A program made the translations under genes and the position numbers. From Sphaerisporangium flaviroseum (lineage in GTDB: Bacteria > Actinomycetota > Actinomycetes > Streptosporangiales > Streptosporangiaceae), in contig NZ_BAAAZR010000002.1 of NCBI RefSeq assembly GCF_039537005.1, positions 1-64,000 on the forward strand: a DNA stretch of 64,000 bases, in the 5' to 3' direction. Under the pieces are notes generated by a model that saw nothing but the letters and a program-made list of their open reading frames with translations, did no database searches and was not told the DNA's origin. This document shows, piece after piece, positions 52,906-61,124 of this stretch. How positions within the stretch are numbered: position 1 is the first letter of the stretch; each line of letters opens with the position of its first letter.

Positions 52906-53577
52906 GTGACCGCGCAAGAAGGAGTCAACGAACAGCCACGCGCGCCTCGTCGGCACCGCACTCCGGGAGAGCGCGACCGGATGGCCGAGCGAACACGGCA
53001 GAAGATCCTCGACGCGGCCATAGTCGAGTTCGGGGCCAAGGGCTACTCCGGCGCCCGGACCGCGGGCATCGCGGCCCGGGCCGGTGTCAATCAGCAATTG
53101 ATCGCCTACTACTTCGGCGGGAAGCAAGGCCTGCTCGATGAACTCAGACGGCGCTGGTCCACCCGCCAGGAGACACTGGTGCCTCCGGAAGCCACCTTCG
53201 CCGAGTCGCTACAGGCATATCTCGACGTGACTCTCGATCACCTGGACTGGGCGCGCCTGGTCGTGTGGCAGGCCCTCGGCGACGATCCCGGCCAAGGTGC
53301 CGAGGAGTCCAATCACGCACAGGGGCAGCGAATCGAAGAGGGTGTGCGCCGCATCCGTGATCGTCAGCGCGCGGGCGAGCTCACCGACTCGGTCAGTGCC
53401 GAGTTCATCGTGCTGCTCGCGCACATGGCTGCCTTCGCCCCGGTCGCCATGCCGCAGATGGTGCAGAGCGTTCTAGGCGTCGCCCCTGGCTCTGCGGAAT
53501 ATCGCCGGCTGTGCCGAGATCAGCTCGCCACCCTGCTCAGCCCATGCGAAGCCGTTCACGACACCCTGCCGGGGTGA
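52906..53577 (+). CDS. TetR-family repressor
   Basis: About 223 residues from GTG 52906 (ATG 52981 is an alternative). The helix-turn-helix is TAGIAARAGVNQQLIAYYFGGKQGLLDEL (about 45-75); the rest is a helical ligand-binding domain. Starts further upstream would overlap the operator. It is expected to control the divergent MDR/PPOX operon. Confidence 0.9.
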   Translation: MTAQEGVNEQPRAPRRHRTPGERDRMAERTRQKILDAAIVEFGAKGYSGARTAGIAARAGVNQQLIAYYFGGKQGLLDELRRRWSTRQETLVPPEATFAESLQAYLDVTLDHLDWARLVVWQALGDDPGQGAEESNHAQGQRIEEGVRRIRDRQRAGELTDSVSAEFIVLLAHMAAFAPVAMPQMVQSVLGVAPGSAEYRRLCRDQLATLLSPCEAVHDTLPG

Positions 53578-53931
53578 TCAGCGCGTTTGACGACGGCTCA
53601 TTCGCCGATCGCCTTGCTGTGGCATTTGGCCGCGGTGCCGAACGTCGACGTTCCTCTTACCCCCGGTCATGATCTGGGCTCGGTGTGGTTCGGGCCGCAC
53701 GCAGCCTGATCGACGGACACCGGTCACCCGGCGGGCAGGAATCCCGCTTGCTGCCGAGGTGCTGTGGCAGTCACCGAAATCGGCGCTGACGGCAGGACGC
53801 GCAGAGAGCGCGAGTTCTGGGTGACCATCCGGGTGACAACGAACCCGTACGGGGGCGGACGCCGGTGGACGGTCATGGACCGTACGCCCAGGTCAGGGCC
53901 GGTATCGACCCTGATCGTGCCCCCGCTCGGA
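53578..53931. other. Gap before att copy 3
   Basis: About 350 bp without a convincing gene. A plus-strand frame from 53764 runs through the att core and is not supported. No arm-type repeat like those of segments A and B is evident here. Confidence 0.5.
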
Positions 53932-53982
53932 TCGCCTTACAAGCGAGGGGTCACTGGTTCGAACCCAGTAGCGCCCACCAGC
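53932..53982. repeat. att copy 3
   Basis: 51 bp identical to 37068-37118 of tRNA-Val, followed by an AGCCCCGT/ACGGGGCT hairpin (53989-54019). Confidence 0.93.
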
Positions 53983-54020
53983 GGAAACAGCCCCGTCTCC
54001 CACCTCGGAAAACGGGGCTC

Positions 54021-54042
54021 GTGCCATTAACGTGCCACTAGC
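54021..54042. promoter_or_regulatory. Arm-type repeats at the left end of segment B
   Basis: GTGCCATTAAC and GTGCCACTAGC in tandem, diverged forms of the segment A arm pair, at the same distance from the att core and the integrase. Confidence 0.65.
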
Positions 54043-54044
54043 AC

Positions 54045-54828
54045 TCATCGCTGATCTTGCTCGGTGAGCACTCGCCTTGGCGGAATCACATTCGCGATCT
54101 TGCCGTCCATCGCATCGGCGATCTTCCGGTCCGCCTCCGCCGTATTGTGCTGATAGATCATCGCAGTCGGCACGCTGTCGTGCCCCCATCCGCTCCATGA
54201 GGTCCCGAAGGCTCGCCCCCGACCCGGTCGCGAGCGTGTTGCCGGTATGCCGAAGATCATGGAAGTGCAGCCCGGGGACCCCGATCTTGCGCGTGGCCCC
54301 CGCCCAGTTGGCCGCTCGCCGGAAAGTGCTCCACCGCAGGATGCCGCCCCGAGAACCTGTGAAGATCAGCGCGTCGTCTTCCGGACCGGTGTACGAGGCC
54401 AGGTGATGCTCAAGCACCGGAGTGATCCCCGAGGGAATCGCGACGGTACGCACGCCGGCCCGCGACTTGGGAGGACCGACGAGCAGCTCACCCGTGTCCA
54501 GCTCCACATGCTGTTGCCGAACGCTCACCGTGCCCGAGTTCAGGTCCAGATCCATCCGCCGGAGTGCCGCCGCCTCACCCCATCGCAGGCTCGCGAACGT
54601 GGCCAGCAGGACGAGAGCGCGGAGGCGTTCGGGCACGAGATCAGCGAGCTGGAACACTTGGGCGACCGTCAGCACCGGCCGTTCGTCCGGCTTCTCTTCG
54701 TCCGCGCCTTTGATCCGGCACGGGTTGCGCGGGATGATCCGATCATCGGCCGCCGTCATCATCCGGCTCGCAGGAACCTGTACGACTTCGCGACCTCGGA
54801 CGCACTCACGCCCTTGCCGACGAGCGTT
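54045..54828 (-). pseudogene. Truncated, frameshifted tyrosine integrase
   Basis: Strong similarity to the catalytic half of the segment A integrase, including SLRWGE, HDLRHTGNT and MIYQHNT. One extra C in the run at about 54182-54190 shifts the frame before the tyrosine, and a 1-base loss at about 54762 shifts it again. Similarity stops at about 54828, where unrelated AT-rich sequence begins, so the N-terminal part is missing. It cannot make an active enzyme. Confidence 0.9.
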
Positions 54829-54989
54829 ATTTTAATCTCTTCGATGACCTGCAGCTAGAGCAGTCTGATTTTAAGGAACTCCGACACCTTCGAAACAGAT
54901 TAGTGCACGATAGTGCTGAAACAGTGAGTGACGCAGAGCTATCAAAAGGCATTTATCGCGCAGGCGAACTAAGGCGCGCCGCCGCCTGA
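54828..54989 (+). pseudogene. 3' fragment of an AT-rich HEPN-like gene
   Basis: An open plus-strand frame of 53 codons ending at 54989 reads ELRHLRNRLVHDSAET, with an R-x4-H motif (RNRLVH) like that in the 47575-48468 protein. There is no start codon or ribosome-binding site; it begins exactly at the integrase breakpoint. It is likely a remnant of cargo deleted together with the integrase 5' end. Confidence 0.6.
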
Positions 54990-55011
54990 CGCTGAATAGG
55001 TGCCGCTCTGG

Positions 55012-55608
55012 TCAAGAGAAGAAGTCCTGTTTCCGTATCGTGATGTCTACCTTGTTCGCATGGTTGCCCGCATCGACAAAAGCTGCCGAGGTGTCCTGTC
55101 TGGACTTTCCTCGCCAGCCACACGCGCACGTCGCTGTATACGTATTCGGGGCAAGTTCCTCCACCCGACCACGGTGTCGCCGACCGCGTGCCTGGCCGAC
55201 CACGCCATGGGCTCCCATGGCCAGCACAGCCACAACGCCCAAGGCGACGATCGCAGCCAACAAGCCTGCGAGTTCGGCTTGTCCAACCTTTCCCAAAGGA
55301 ATGGGCTCGTGTCTGCCGTTGAACCGCTTCATTGCGCCGGTAGTCAATATCGCGGCTGCAACCACCAGGGCGAGCACGCCCAACGCCGTCCGGCGTATCT
55401 TCTGGACCAAGGCCAAGGCAGCGGGAACAGCGACGACACTCGTACCGATGCCGGCACCTACCATGACCCGCGGCCAAAGCCACGGTTCATCAAACGCCTG
55501 TTCCAACAGGATCAGGGGAGCCACACTCATCATCAGCCCGCCTAGCGGGAAGACAAGCCAGCCGTGTCGATCGACGAAGCCATGTACACGGTCTTCGACC
55601 TTCCCCAT
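55012..55608 (-). CDS. Four-helix membrane protein with C-terminal Cys motif
   Basis: About 198 residues: four transmembrane helices (about 18-38, 45-72, 78-98 and 112-137), then a soluble tail with CACGWRGKS and AFVDAGNHANKV. ATG 55608 gives a start just before the first helix; the frame upstream to 55974 is GC-rich and implausible. The family is unknown to me. It is the only intact gene in segment B. Confidence 0.65.
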   Translation of the reverse strand: MGKVEDRVHGFVDRHGWLVFPLGGLMMSVAPLILLEQAFDEPWLWPRVMVGAGIGTSVVAVPAALALVQKIRRTALGVLALVVAAAILTTGAMKRFNGRHEPIPLGKVGQAELAGLLAAIVALGVVAVLAMGAHGVVGQARGRRHRGRVEELAPNTYTATCACGWRGKSRQDTSAAFVDAGNHANKVDITIRKQDFFS

Positions 55609-56064
55609 GTTGAGAGAACGGACCGTGGTAACACCAGGTTCCTGTAGCCGCCATTTGTAGCCGGGGTTCTGACTACAAAGCGCCTCCGGCGGGGGCCTCG
55701 GCTCCGGGGTGGTCTCCTGCGGTGACCGCAGGGCCGTAGGTGGCTGAGGTGGGGACTGATCACCCCGGCTGCCGCGACCCAGGCGAGCCCAGCAGGCCGG
55801 CTCCTCCGGCACAAGCCCGTCTGTGATCGTTGGCGTCCCATGATCGAGGAACAGGGACCGGTGGACGTACACGCGAAGACGGGCTTGTGGCTCCGTCGCC
55901 GGCCTGCTGCCGCTTCGCGGTGGGTCGAGGCAGACGGGGTGATCAGGTGGGGGAGTTCGCACGGGGTTGTCCACCCGAAGGTGTGCGTGCCATCCGCGTG
56001 CCTGAGCGCGTGCTACTGCGTGCCATTCGGCGTGATCAAGGAGCAGGTCATGACCATGATCACC

Positions 56065-56075
56065 GTGCCATTAGC
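56065..56075. promoter_or_regulatory. Arm-type repeat at the right end of segment B
   Basis: A single GTGCCATTAGC about 80 bp before att copy 4; the second unit present in segment A is degenerate. CGTGCCA motifs occur upstream (55986, 56019), as in segment A. Confidence 0.6.
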
Positions 56076-56153
56076 CAGCCCCGAGAACGGTCGGTCGTGG
56101 CCAGCCGGGCGCGCCGCGCAGCAGGTCGGGGGAGTGGTGAGGGGATCTTGGCT

Positions 56154-56201
56154 CCTTACAAGCGAGGGGTCGCTGGTTCGAACCCAGTAGCGCGCACCAG
56201 C
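56154..56201. repeat. att copy 4 (outer right boundary)
   Basis: 48 bp of the tRNA-Val 3' sequence with two substitutions, one in the T-arm and one in the acceptor arm. It marks the right end of the mobile array. Confidence 0.9.
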
Positions 56202-56552
56202 AAAGCGGTACCCGATGGAGGTCTTCCTCGGCCTGTTCGGCATCCCCAAGGAGCTCGGCGACCAGGGGCTGCAGTGGGTGCGCACCATCGTCAGCTGGCT
56301 CGGATCGCCGATGAGCGAGCAGTTCCCCGGCCCGGGCCAACAGGCTTTCGCGGAGCTCAGCGCACCAGGCGACTGGTCGAACCCGGGTGCCGGGTTCTAC
56401 GGTACCCGGGCCCGCCGTAGTAGACGCGGACCATCACAGGCAGGCACCTCGCCGACGGCTACCGGTACCCCAGTGTGGTGGAGGGCGGTGCGTGCGACGG
56501 CCAGGTGGGCGGTGTCCCGAGATGGGTGAAGGGGAGAGCGGAAGCCCGAGGG
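56202..56552. other. Gap between the att array and the sugar operon
   Basis: About 350 bp. A plus-strand frame begins at 56215 (ATG, 104 codons) but has no recognisable family, no ribosome-binding site and a biased C terminus, so I do not call it. No hairpin stands out. Confidence 0.5.
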
Positions 56553-57572
56553 TCAGGGCGTGGCGAGGGCGGGGTTGGCGCAGTGGGCGAGGGGTTCGCC
56601 TCGGACGTAGCGGGCCACGTCCGCCGCGACGATCCCCGCCGCCTTGACTGCCGTCTCCTTGCTGGCCCCGGCCAGGTGCGGAGTCATCACCAGGTTGGGC
56701 GTCGTGAGCAGGCGGGACCCGGCAGGGATGGGCTCCTCGGGGAAGACGTCCAGGGCAGCGCCGAACAGGTGGCCGGAATCCAAGGCGGCGCACAAGGCGT
56801 CGTAGTCCAGCAACGAGCCCCTCGCGCAGTTGACCAGCACCGATCCGGCAGGCATCAGGGCGATCTGGGCGGCGCCGATCATGCGGGTGGTCTCGGGGGT
56901 GGCCCGGGCGTGAAGGGAGAGGAAGCGGGAGCGGGCCAGCAGTTCATCGAGCCCTACCTGGCCGGGGATGTCGACGTAGGGGTCGAAGACGAGCACTTCG
57001 GCGCCGAAGCCCTCGAGCATGCGGGCCACTCGCCTGCCGATCGCCCCGTAGCCCACCAGGCCGACCGTGCTGCCTTCGAGCTCGGGGCCGACCTTGTCGT
57101 ACATGTAGTAGTCGCCCCGCCACACACCCCCGGCCAGGTCGGCGTGGGTCTGCGGGATGCGGCGGGTGGCGGCGAGGAGCATGGCCAGCGTGTGTTCGGC
57201 GGTGGCGACCGCGTTGCGGCCCGGCGCGAAGGTGACGGCGACCCCAGCCTTGGTGGCCGCCTCCAGGTTGGCGTTGACCGGGCCGCCGCGGCTGACGCAG
57301 AAGAGCTTCAGGTCGGGGCAGGCGTCCAGGACGCGCCGCGTCAGCGGGGCCATCTGGGTGACGCAGATCTCGACACCCTTCAGCGCCTCGATCAGCTCCG
57401 CTTCCACGTCGGACGCCTCGTCGACCTCGCCCACCCGGCCGAACGGCACCGTCGGCCATGGCAGCGTGAGCTCGCGGATGTCGACGTCACCGGGAACCTC
57501 GCGCCTGAGCGCGTCGACGAGCAGGCGGTTCTCGACGAAGTGGTCGCCGGCGGCGAGGATTCGGGTGGTCAA
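56553..57572 (-). CDS. D-isomer-specific 2-hydroxyacid dehydrogenase
   Basis: 339 residues. The NAD-binding motif GYGAIG (174-179) and the catalytic residues Arg251 (NCARGSL), Glu280 (FPEEP) and His299 (TPHLAG) are intact. It oxidises or reduces a 2-hydroxyacid, such as 3-phosphoglycerate or a sugar acid. The TTG at 57572 overlaps the phosphatase stop (TTGA). It is last in the sugar operon. Confidence 0.88.
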   Translation of the reverse strand: MTTRILAAGDHFVENRLLVDALRREVPGDVDIRELTLPWPTVPFGRVGEVDEASDVEAELIEALKGVEICVTQMAPLTRRVLDACPDLKLFCVSRGGPVNANLEAATKAGVAVTFAPGRNAVATAEHTLAMLLAATRRIPQTHADLAGGVWRGDYYMYDKVGPELEGSTVGLVGYGAIGRRVARMLEGFGAEVLVFDPYVDIPGQVGLDELLARSRFLSLHARATPETTRMIGAAQIALMPAGSVLVNCARGSLLDYDALCAALDSGHLFGAALDVFPEEPIPAGSRLLTTPNLVMTPHLAGASKETAVKAAGIVAADVARYVRGEPLAHCANPALATP

Positions 57573-58183
57573 CGAACTGCTCCAATCGGGGAGTTCAACT
57601 GCAGGATCGCGACCTGCCCGTCCCGGAGCCGGAGCTCGGTGACGGCGCAGTTGTCCAGGCGCGGGAAGAGCCGCCGGTACGAGCCGAGCGGCACCCCGAT
57701 GAGCCGGCACAGGGCGAGCCTGATGGCGGTCGTGTGGGCGACCACCAGCACCCGCCCATCGGGATGGGCGGTGGAGATGTCGTGCAGGGCGGTGACGAAA
57801 CGGGTGGCGGCCTGGTGCGGGTCCTCTCCTCCGGGCAACGGGTGGGCGGCGGGGTCGGCTTCGAAGGCCGCGCGGGCCTCGGGGAAGCGTTCGTGCATCT
57901 CGCAGGAGGTCAGCCCGTCGCCTTGGCCGAAGTCGAGTTCGCGCAGGCGGTCGTCCACCCGCAGCTCGACGTCCGCCTCGCGAGCGCTGGCCGAGGCGGT
58001 GATCCTGGCCCGGCTCAGCGTGGACGCCCAGACGGCGGACAGCCCGGCGGAGGCGGACCACGTGGCGAGCTGCGCGGCCTGGGCGTGCCCGCGCGGGGTC
58101 AGCTCGATGTCGCTGAGCCCGGCGTAACGGTTCTCGGCGTGCCAGACGGTCTCGCCGTGGCGCACCAGCACTAGCTGAGTCAT
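57569..58183 (-). CDS. Histidine phosphatase (phosphoglycerate mutase-like)
   Basis: 204 residues with the catalytic LVRHGET motif (His9), Arg8, a Glu in the ELDFGQ region and the second His in VVAHTTAIR. It probably dephosphorylates a sugar phosphate made by the kinases encoded upstream. The ATG at 58183 overlaps the kinase stop (TGATG). Confidence 0.9.
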   Translation of the reverse strand: MTQLVLVRHGETVWHAENRYAGLSDIELTPRGHAQAAQLATWSASAGLSAVWASTLSRARITASASAREADVELRVDDRLRELDFGQGDGLTSCEMHERFPEARAAFEADPAAHPLPGGEDPHQAATRFVTALHDISTAHPDGRVLVVAHTTAIRLALCRLIGVPLGSYRRLFPRLDNCAVTELRLRDGQVAILQLNSPIGAVR

Positions 58184-59652
58184 CACGCGGTCCTCTCGCG
58201 GGCGTGGGCGGCGGCGGGCGAAGGGAGCCAGCCGCGGCTTTCCAGTTCGTCGACGAAGCGCAGGTAGTGCTCTTGCAGGACGGTCCCGCCCGGCTGGACG
58301 ATCTCGCGCGTGCGGACCATCTCCTCCGTCGCGGCGTGCCCCGCGGCGAGTACGGCCATGCCGAGCGCGGGTTCGGCGTTCTCGCGCAAGGTCACGGGCC
58401 GCCCGAGGACGTCGGCCCTGACCTGGTTCCAGTAGGTGCTCTTGGTCGCCCCGCCGGTCAGGATGACCTCGCCGTCCACCGGGGCGCCGAGCAGGTCGAG
58501 GTAGTCGAAGCAGAGCCGTTCGATGTACGCCGCGCCACGCAGGATCGCGGCGTAGCGATCGACGTCGTCCGCGACGTGACCGAGCGTGAAGCCCTCCGCC
58601 CGCGGAGCGTTGAACGGAAACCGCTCGCCCGGCGAGACCAGCGGGTACGTGGTGGCGGCGAGTCCAGGCCCGGAGCAGCCGGCCTGCCCGTGGTGGCCGG
58701 GCCCGAAGCGGTCGGCGGCCTGCTCGCTGAGCGCGTCGAGGTCGCGGCCGGCGAGCTCGCGCGCCAGCACCCCCGCGCCTGTGCTCGACGCGCCTCCCGG
58801 CAGCCACGAGCCGTCCGGAGCCCGATGCGAGTACACGACGCCCAGCGGGTCGTGGATGAGCTCCCGGGTGACGCCCTTGAGCACGAGCGTGGTGCCCATC
58901 ACGGAGTTCCAGCTGCCGACGTCCAGAGCGCCCGCGCCCAGCTGCGCCGCGCACCCGTCCGTGGTCCCGGCGATCACCGGCGTGCCCGGGGGGATGCCGG
59001 TGGCCTCGGCGGCCTCGGCACAGACCTCGCCGAGCAGGCTGCCGGGCCGTACCACCTCAGGTAGCACGGTGGCGGGAACCCTCAATGCGTCGAGGACCTC
59101 GGATGGCCAGGACTCGTCGATCAGGTGCACGCCCGTCTTCAACGCGTTGCTCAGGTCGGTCGCGACCTCCCGTCCCACCAGGCGGCGGTTGACGAAGTCG
59201 CTTTGGTGCGCCAGCCGCGCCCCCGCCGGAGCATCACGCAGCAGCCACAGCAGCTTGGGCAGCGCCCAGTTGGCCTGCATGCGCCGGTAGCCGAGCTGCT
59301 CCCACACGTGCGCGCCGACCGAGTTGACCCGGTCGACCTCGCTCGCGGCCCGCCTGTCGTCGTACATCAGCCCGGGCGTGAGCGGCCGCCCGTCGCGGTC
59401 GGCGAGCAGGACCGTTCCAGATGTCGCGTCCACGGCCATGCCCTTGACGCGGCCGGGCGACACGTCGCGGAGCGCCTCGCGGGTGGCCGCGGCGAGCTGG
59501 CGCCACCACTGCTCGGGGTCCTGCTCGTGCCGGGGCCCGTCGCGGTGGCTGGTCAGTGCCCTGCCGGCCGCGCCGAGCACCTGCCCGCTCCCGGTGACGG
59601 CCATCGCGCGCACGCTCTGCGTGCCCAGGTCGATGCCGATCCACACGCTCAC
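58183..59652 (-). CDS. FGGY-family carbohydrate kinase 1
   Basis: A 489-residue kinase with IGIDLGTQSVRA at the start (phosphate 1), the GTTDGCAAQLGAGA region and ILTGGATKSTYWNQ (adenosine). It resembles xylulokinases but lacks features that would fix the substrate. The GTG at 59652 overlaps the second kinase stop (GTGA). Confidence 0.9.
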   Translation of the reverse strand: MSVWIGIDLGTQSVRAMAVTGSGQVLGAAGRALTSHRDGPRHEQDPEQWWRQLAAATREALRDVSPGRVKGMAVDATSGTVLLADRDGRPLTPGLMYDDRRAASEVDRVNSVGAHVWEQLGYRRMQANWALPKLLWLLRDAPAGARLAHQSDFVNRRLVGREVATDLSNALKTGVHLIDESWPSEVLDALRVPATVLPEVVRPGSLLGEVCAEAAEATGIPPGTPVIAGTTDGCAAQLGAGALDVGSWNSVMGTTLVLKGVTRELIHDPLGVVYSHRAPDGSWLPGGASSTGAGVLARELAGRDLDALSEQAADRFGPGHHGQAGCSGPGLAATTYPLVSPGERFPFNAPRAEGFTLGHVADDVDRYAAILRGAAYIERLCFDYLDLLGAPVDGEVILTGGATKSTYWNQVRADVLGRPVTLRENAEPALGMAVLAAGHAATEEMVRTREIVQPGGTVLQEHYLRFVDELESRGWLPSPAAAHARERTA

Positions 59653-61124
59653 GTACGGCTCCGCATCTGCGCGAGCAGCGGCCAGGACTGGGCGCTGGTC
59701 GCGCGCAGAGCGAGGAAGTCCTGATAGATCGTGGCGTATGGACCGGGCTCCGGCTGTACGGCGTCGCGCAGCCGTACGAACCGCGTGGCCGCGGCCTCGA
59801 TGCCGGAGGCGGCGCCCGTCGCGACCAGGCCCATGAGGAAGGCGCCTCTGGCGCCGACCTCGGCGTCGCTCGGGCGGGACACGGGCAGGCCGGTGACGTC
59901 GGCGATCATCTGCAGCCAGAGGGCGCTCGCCGAGCCGCCGCCGCACACCCGCAGGTCTCGGGGGGCAGGCCCGGAGGCGGCCAGGCAGTCCTGGATGACG
60001 AGCGTGAGCCCCTCGAACACGGCGCGGGCGACATGCTCGCGGCCGTGGTCGAACGACATGCCCAGGAAGGTGCCCCTGGCGAGCGGGTCCAAGAAGGGCG
60101 CGCGCTCTCCGGCCGGTGAGAAGTAGGGAAGGAACGCCAGCCCGGCCGCGCCCGGTGGGCCCGACGCGGCCAGCTCGCCGAGCGCGGCGGGGTGGGGCAG
60201 GCCGAGCAGGCGGCAGGCCCAGTGGAGGACCTCGACTCCGGCGAAGGTGGGGAAGGCCCGCAGGTAGCCGCCGGGGACCGCGATCGTGATGCCCACGGCG
60301 TGGCCGTCGAGGTCGGGCTCGTCGATGATGGTCTCGGTGCAGAGCGTGGTGCCGAGGATGGTGCACGCCTGGCCGGTTTGCACGGCGCCCGCGCCTATCG
60401 CGGTCGAGGTGATGTCGTAGGGCGCCATCACGACCGGTGTTCCGGCGGGCAGGCCGAACAGCTCGGCGGCCTTCGTGGTCAGCTCGGCGACGCGGCGCGA
60501 GTCGTCGCGCAGCTCGGGCAGCAACCGCGAGGCCCATTCGAGGCCGAACATGGTCATGAGCTCGGGGGAGTAGGCGCGGGCGCGGAGGTCCATGAACGGG
60601 GCCGAGGCGTCGGACTCGTCTGTGGCGATCACGCCGGTCATCCGGGAGAAGATCCATCCACCGCAGGACAGGCTGGTGGCGGAGCGGTCGAGCCGCTCGG
60701 GGTCGTGCTCCTTCAGCCACGCGAGAATCGCGTGTGGCAGTCCCGAGGCGGAGGAGGAGCCGTTGAGCCGGAAGGCGCGCTCGGCCACCCCGGAGCGGGT
60801 CCAGGCGTCCACCGCGGCGGTGGCCCGGCCGTCGTTCCACAGGATCGCGGGCCCGGTGGGCTCGCCTGACCGGTCGACCAGCCAGACGCCGTCACCCTGC
60901 GCGGTGATCGCGAGGAAGTCCACCGCGCCTTCGATCCTGGACACGATGTCCCGCACCGTGTGTACGACCGCGTCCCAGACCGCTTCCATGTCCTGCTCGG
61001 CCCGGCCGGGCGCGGGCCGGGACACGCTGGTCTCGTGTCTGGCGACCGCGACCTCCGCACCACCCTCGTCGTAGCCGACCGCCTTGATCACCGTGGTGCC
61101 GGCGTCGACGCAGATGACCGCCAT
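59649..61124 (-). CDS. FGGY-family carbohydrate kinase 2
   Basis: A 491-residue kinase with ICVDAGTTVIKAV at the start and VCGGGSASALWLQMIADVTG near the end. It is only distantly similar to kinase 1, so this is not a recent duplication. The ATG at 61124 overlaps the permease stop (TGATG). Two different FGGY kinases in one operon suggest two substrates or successive steps. Confidence 0.9.
   Translation of the reverse strand: MAVICVDAGTTVIKAVGYDEGGAEVAVARHETSVSRPAPGRAEQDMEAVWDAVVHTVRDIVSRIEGAVDFLAITAQGDGVWLVDRSGEPTGPAILWNDGRATAAVDAWTRSGVAERAFRLNGSSSASGLPHAILAWLKEHDPERLDRSATSLSCGGWIFSRMTGVIATDESDASAPFMDLRARAYSPELMTMFGLEWASRLLPELRDDSRRVAELTTKAAELFGLPAGTPVVMAPYDITSTAIGAGAVQTGQACTILGTTLCTETIIDEPDLDGHAVGITIAVPGGYLRAFPTFAGVEVLHWACRLLGLPHPAALGELAASGPPGAAGLAFLPYFSPAGERAPFLDPLARGTFLGMSFDHGREHVARAVFEGLTLVIQDCLAASGPAPRDLRVCGGGSASALWLQMIADVTGLPVSRPSDAEVGARGAFLMGLVATGAASGIEAAATRFVRLRDAVQPEPGPYATIYQDFLALRATSAQSWPLLAQMRSRT

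Larger units (their letters stand above)
51190..53982. mobile_element. Segment C between att copies 2 and 3
   Basis: About 2.8 kb bounded by tRNA-Val 3' repeats. It holds an integrase C-terminal relic, a PPOX-family gene, an MDR reductase and a TetR regulator. There are no transfer genes. It looks like a degraded element whose cargo was kept. Confidence 0.7.
53932..56201. mobile_element. Segment B, AICE remnant between att copies 3 and 4
   Basis: About 2.3 kb. It contains arm repeats, a truncated frameshifted integrase closely related to that of segment A, a gene 3' fragment, a membrane protein gene, and a right-end region like that of segment A. It is the shrunken remains of a sister element. 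Confidence 0.8.

Noticed and set aside
55609..55974. N-terminal extension of the four-helix membrane protein
   Set aside because: The extension is Pro/Arg-rich without similarity; ATG 55608 gives a natural start before the first helix.
56013..56340. Minus-strand frames with YWVRTSDPSLV or LGSNQRPLACK
   Set aside because: Again produced by reading through the att copy; no protein family support.
56215..56529. 104-codon plus-strand frame after att copy 4
   Set aside because: No ribosome-binding site, no family, and a strongly biased Arg/Thr/Ala end; treated as non-coding.
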